A stretch of DNA of 61,821 bases from Betaproteobacteria bacterium HGW-Betaproteobacteria-6 (GTDB lineage Bacteria > Pseudomonadota > Gammaproteobacteria > Burkholderiales > Rhodocyclaceae), in contig PHCF01000017.1 of the NCBI GenBank assembly GCA_002842145.1, positions 1 through 61,821 on the forward strand, read 5' to 3'. The notes beneath the pieces were generated by a model. That model made no database searches. It saw only the letters and a list, made by a program, of their open reading frames with translations, and was not told the DNA's origin. Each line of letters starts with the position of its first letter. Within the stretch, counting starts at the first letter, position 1. Below are positions 58,652 through 61,821 of the stretch, piece after piece. The position numbers were made by a program, and so were the translations under genes.

Positions 58652-58891
58652 ATGCCCAAAACAACATTTCCTTGTACTGCAGCGATTGCGTACCCCGCTG
58701 AATTTACGCCCACACTGCCGGACACAGGTTTTCTGCGACAACCGCAGGTGCTCCAATTCATTCCGATATCGAAGTCTACGCTGTGGCGGCGTATTCAGGC
58801 GAGGACCTTTCCGGCTCCAGTAAAGCTCTCGGAGCGCGTCACTGTGTGGCGGGTGGAGGATGTCCGCAAATGGATTGCTGAGCAGGGTTAA
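58652..58891 (+). CDS. AlpA-family transcriptional regulator
   Basis: A 79-residue DNA-binding protein of phage/ICE AlpA type. GFLRQPQVLQFIPISKSTLW is the winged-helix recognition region and VWRVEDVRKWIAEQG the usual end. In P4-like elements AlpA controls excision by activating the integrase gene. No integrase lies downstream here, which is unusual. It is the last recognisable gene of the element. Confidence 0.87.
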   Translation: MPKTTFPCTAAIAYPAEFTPTLPDTGFLRQPQVLQFIPISKSTLWRRIQARTFPAPVKLSERVTVWRVEDVRKWIAEQG

Positions 58892-59457
58892 TGATTAACC
58901 TGTTCCGAGGAGGATCGACTCGTTGGTTTAGGTTGATCTTTCTCTGCGAGGGTTGGCGCCTTTATGCAATTACATTCGCAATGCTGTCCTGAAATGCAAT
59001 CGGTTGTGTGGCTGCAAACCATCAATGGATCTGGATTTCATCCTGTCATCTAACAGGCGAAGGCTCCGGCTGCGAATGGCCTTATTTCTCGGGTTGCCAA
59101 CCTCAGTAAGATATCCACTTTTAAGCATAATGTGTCAATGGATGGATACATAAGGTCAGCCGGTTGATTGCTTTGTGAGGCGAGCTTTCCATTGATAGGC
59201 TTGTGTGTGCATTATTTATAGGAAAACTAATAATTTTTTCGGCTTGCAAAATTTTCACTTGATTGTTTAAAATGTAAATACATTGACAGAATGTGTTGCC
59301 ATCTGAGAAGGTTGGGGCTGATTGGAGTTGCTTGCTCGGTAGGATTTGATGCAGTTCTGAAAATGGAAAATCGAGTTGAAATTTGCCGGGCGACCATTGC
59401 CGATCATGAAGCTGTCCTCAACTATCGGGACATGAACGAAGAAGACAGAGCAACCAT
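58892..59457. other. A/T-rich intergenic region at the element's right boundary
   Basis: About 570 bp without a recognised gene, clearly richer in A/T than its flanks between 59090 and 59340 (runs such as TTATTTATAGG and AATAATTTTTTC). It must contain the right junction of the element and the pntAA promoter. No copy of the tRNA-Pro 3' end was seen, so the exact att site is unresolved. A short frame at 59363-59467 is listed separately. Confidence 0.5.
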
Positions 59458-59467
59458 ATGCCAATAA
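59363..59467 (+). CDS. Possible 34-codon leader peptide overlapping pntAA
   Basis: An ATG-started frame (MENRVEICRATIADHEAVLN ...) stops at 59465-59467, 7 bp inside pntAA. The overlap would suit translational coupling. It could equally be the end of a disrupted gene or chance. No clear ribosome site is visible. Confidence 0.25.
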   Translation: MENRVEICRATIADHEAVLNYRDMNEEDRATICQ

Positions 59468-60585
59468 TCATAGGTGTGGCGAGGGAAAGAGCGCCCGGTG
59501 AGCATCGCACTGCCATGGTGCCAGAGTTGAGCAAAAAATTTCGGGCGCTGGGGGCGAAAGTCGTACTCGAAAACCATGTCGGACTGGACAGCCACTTCAT
59601 GGATGCCGGGTTCGAGGAAGCGGCGTTCAGCCAGGATCTTCCGGGGGTCTATAGCCAGGCCCAGCTGATCCTGCGCGTCACCCCGCCATCGCCCGAAGAG
59701 ATCGCCGCGCTGCCCGAAGGTTCGGTCCTCATCGGTCTGCTCAAACCCTTCGAAGACAAGGCCCGCCTAGCCGCCCTCAACGCGAAGAAGATCACCGCCT
59801 TCGCTTTGGAACTGCTGCCGCGCATCTCGCGCGCCCAGAGCATGGATGCGCTCTCGTCGCAAGGCGCCTGCGCCGGCTACCAGTGCGGCCTGATCGCTGC
59901 CGCCCGCTGCACCAAGTTCTTCCCGATGCTGACCACCGCCGCCGGCACCATCCGTCCGGCCCGTGTGCTGGTCATTGGCGCTGGCGTCGCCGGCCTGCAA
60001 GCCATCGCCACCTGCAAACGCCTCGGCGCCATGGTCGAAGCCTACGACGTCCGTTCTGCCGCCCGTGAGCAGATCGAATCGCTCGGCTCCAAGTTCGTCG
60101 ACACCGGCGTCTCGGCCGACGGCAGCGGCGGCTACGCCCGTGACCTGACGCCCGAAGAGAAAGCCCAGCAGACGGAGAAACTAGCCAAGGCCGTCGCCCT
60201 CTCGGACGTCGTCATCACCACCGCCGCCATCCCCGGCAAGAAAGCCCCGATCATCATCACCACCGACATGATCGGCCGCATGAAATACGGCGCCATCATC
60301 GTCGACATGGCCGCCGAATCCGGCGGCAACTGCGCCCTCACGCAGCCCGGCGAACACGTCATTGCCAACGACGTGAACATCCACGGCCCATTGAACCTGC
60401 CTTCCCGCATGCCGACCCACGCCTCCGAGCTCTACGCCAAGAACCTCTACAACTTCCTCTCCCCGTGGATCAAGGACGGCGAACTCAATTTCGACTGGAG
60501 CGACGACGTCGTCGCCGGCACGCTGCTCTGCAAGGACGGCGTCACCGTCCATAGCGTCGTCAAACAAGTCATGGGAGAAGCGTAA
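59458..60585 (+). CDS. pntAA: NAD(P) transhydrogenase subunit alpha part 1
   Basis: The 375-residue soluble NAD(H)-binding domain (dI) of the proton-translocating transhydrogenase, which drives NADPH formation at the cell membrane. It begins IIIGVARERAPGEHRTAMVP and includes the RPARVLVIGAGVAGLQAIAT Rossmann motif (about 168-187) and YDVRSAAREQIESLGSKFV. It overlaps pntAB by one base. The split alpha subunit is typical of Rhodospirillum-like and many betaproteobacterial enzymes. Confidence 0.96.
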   Translation: MPIIIGVARERAPGEHRTAMVPELSKKFRALGAKVVLENHVGLDSHFMDAGFEEAAFSQDLPGVYSQAQLILRVTPPSPEEIAALPEGSVLIGLLKPFEDKARLAALNAKKITAFALELLPRISRAQSMDALSSQGACAGYQCGLIAAARCTKFFPMLTTAAGTIRPARVLVIGAGVAGLQAIATCKRLGAMVEAYDVRSAAREQIESLGSKFVDTGVSADGSGGYARDLTPEEKAQQTEKLAKAVALSDVVITTAAIPGKKAPIIITTDMIGRMKYGAIIVDMAAESGGNCALTQPGEHVIANDVNIHGPLNLPSRMPTHASELYAKNLYNFLSPWIKDGELNFDWSDDVVAGTLLCKDGVTVHSVVKQVMGEA

Positions 60586-60866
60586 TGGACGGCTTGCTCG
60601 CGCTCTACATCTTCATGCTCGCCGCCTTCACCGGCTACGAGATCATCGCCAAGGTCCCGGTCATCCTGCACACGCCGCTGATGTCCGGTTCCAACTTCAT
60701 CCACGGCGTTGTCGTCGTCGGCGCCATGCTCATGCTCGGCACTGCTGACACGGTTACCCAGCAAGCCATCGGCTTCTTCGCCGTCGCCCTCGGCGCGGCC
60801 AATGCCGCCGGCGGTTACGTCGTCACCGAACGCATGCTCGCCATGTTCAAGAAGAAGGAAGGCTGA
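60585..60866 (+). CDS. pntAB: NAD(P) transhydrogenase subunit alpha part 2
   Basis: A 93-residue membrane subunit with three hydrophobic segments (LLALYIFMLAAFTGYEII; GVVVVGAMLMLGTADT; AIGFFAVALGAANAAGGYVV) and the TERMLAMFKKKE end. It contributes to the proton channel domain dII. It starts within the pntAA stop (TAATG) and is followed by pntB after 2 bp. Confidence 0.96.
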   Translation: MDGLLALYIFMLAAFTGYEIIAKVPVILHTPLMSGSNFIHGVVVVGAMLMLGTADTVTQQAIGFFAVALGAANAAGGYVVTERMLAMFKKKEG

Positions 60867-60868
60867 TC

Positions 60869-61821
60869 ATGACGCTGCCAATCTACGTCCAAGGCGCCTG
60901 GTTCCTCGGCGCGGCCCTGTTCATCTTCGGTTTGAAGGGCATGAGCTCGCCGGCCAGCGCCCGCAAGGGGATCATCATCGCCGGCTACGGCATGCTGGTC
61001 GCCATTGCAGCCACTTTCCTCATCCCCGGTTTGCAGAACCTCGCCCTGATGGCCCAGGCCCTGGCCCTCGGCGGTTCGGCCGCCTGGATCTCGGGCAAGA
61101 AGGTCAAGATGACCGACATGCCGCAGATGGTCGCCATCTACAACGGCATGGGCGGCGGTGCCGCCGCCGCCATTGCCGCCATCGAGTTCGCCAAGGGCGA
61201 TGCCCACAGCCTCGCCACCACGGTCCTCGCCGTCATCGGTGCGCTGATCGGCGCGGTGTCCTTCACCGGCTCCTCAAGAAAGCCCATCGCCTGCCGGCGC
61301 AGAATGCGGTCAATGTCCTGCTCGCCCTGATCGCCATCGGCCTCGGTGGCGCCATGGTCGTCCTCGCCCCGGCCCAACCCGAACTGATCTTCGCCTTCTT
61401 CGCCGTCGCGCTCGTGCTCGGTCTGATCGTCACCCTGCCCATCGGCGGGGCCGACATGCCGGTGGTCATCTCGCTGTTCAATGCTTTTACGGGCCTGGCC
61501 GTCGGTTTCGAAGGCTACGTCCTGGGCAACCCGGCACTGATTATTGCCGGCATCGTCGTCGGTGCGGCTGGTACGCTGCTCACCCAGCTGATGGCCAAGG
61601 CCATGAACCGGCCGATCTCCAACATCCTGTTCACCCCGATGGTGGCCAGTGGTCCGGGCGAAGCGATCAGCGGCAGCATGAAGGAACTCTCCGGTCTCGA
61701 TGCGGCGGCGATGATGCGTTACGCCTCGAAGGTCATCATCGTCCCGGGTTACGGCATGGCCGTGGCCCATGCCCAGCACAAGGTGTGGGAAATGACCTCG
61801 ATCCTCGAGGAAGCCGGGGTC
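60869..61821 (+). pseudogene. pntB: pntB (NAD(P) transhydrogenase beta), frame broken at 61270, cut by window end
   Basis: The first frame encodes the membrane part, including MVAIYNGMGGGAAAAIAAIE, up to AVSFTGS, and then ends in an unrelated tail at 61330. The next frame continues perfectly with LLKKAHRLPAQNAVNVLLAL and on through the NADP-binding domain (VIIVPGYGMAVAHAQHKVWE) to the window edge. Relatives have roughly ten more residues between GS and LLKK. A deletion between two GGCTCC-like repeats would give this frame change. As sequenced the transhydrogenase would be inactive. Confidence 0.9.

Noticed and set aside
58209..59457. A second copy of the tRNA-Pro 3' end as right attachment site
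   Set aside because: Read for the T-loop and acceptor sequence on both strands; none seen, so no att pair is claimed.

Overview
The window looks like a betaproteobacterial chromosome, most likely Rhodocyclales. The left edge (2-4582) is core: the 3' part of rplT, pheS, pheT, ihfA, a MerR-type regulator overlapping ihfA, and tRNA-Pro(GGG). The right edge (59458-61821) is also core: a three-subunit proton-translocating NAD(P) transhydrogenase (pntAA-pntAB-pntB, the last running off the window). The organism assignment is an inference from gene order, GC-rich codon use and protein flavour; no 16S is present.

Between these lies about 54 kb of integrative conjugative element (ICE). Its transfer backbone is an F-type type IV secretion system (traG, traH, traF, traN, trbC, traU, traW, trhF-like peptidase, trbI, traC, traV, dsbC, traB, traK, traE, traL, traA), a TraD coupling protein, a MOBH-type TraI relaxase, a DUF4400 protein, an OmpA-like lipoprotein and a lytic transglycosylase. 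This combination, with FlhD/FlhC-like activators divergent from a cI-like repressor, resembles the SXT/R391-IncC lineage in plan. A maintenance block follows (DUF932 protein, zinc-finger/TOPRIM primase-like protein, GHKL ATPase, AcaB/DUF1845-like protein, AlpA-like regulator). No integrase is recognisable anywhere, and no second copy of the tRNA-Pro 3' end was seen.

The left third of the element (4922-23473) is a packed defence/conflict island. In order it holds: (1) a five-gene GTPase system (calcineurin-like phosphoesterase, GASH helical protein, two GTPases, GAP1 protein); (2) a convergent, A/T-richer three-gene operon of an alpha/beta hydrolase, a caspase-like protease and a 616-residue protein of unknown function, the best candidate for an under-described system; (3) a winged-helix regulator plus AbiEii-like nucleotidyltransferase pair preceded by a perfect 13-bp inverted repeat; (4) a long prokaryotic Argonaute that has lost its catalytic residues, coupled to a PD-(D/E)XK nuclease and followed by an AbiJ/HEPN-like protein.

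Four genes carry apparent reading-frame breaks (traN, traC, a maintenance gene at 56.4-57.2 kb, and chromosomal pntB). They could be real decay of the element or sequence errors; because one lies in a chromosomal housekeeping gene, read-level checking matters before concluding that transfer is lost. The repressor also lacks the Ser/Lys pair of the S24 peptidase fold, so SOS-type self-cleavage is not expected.
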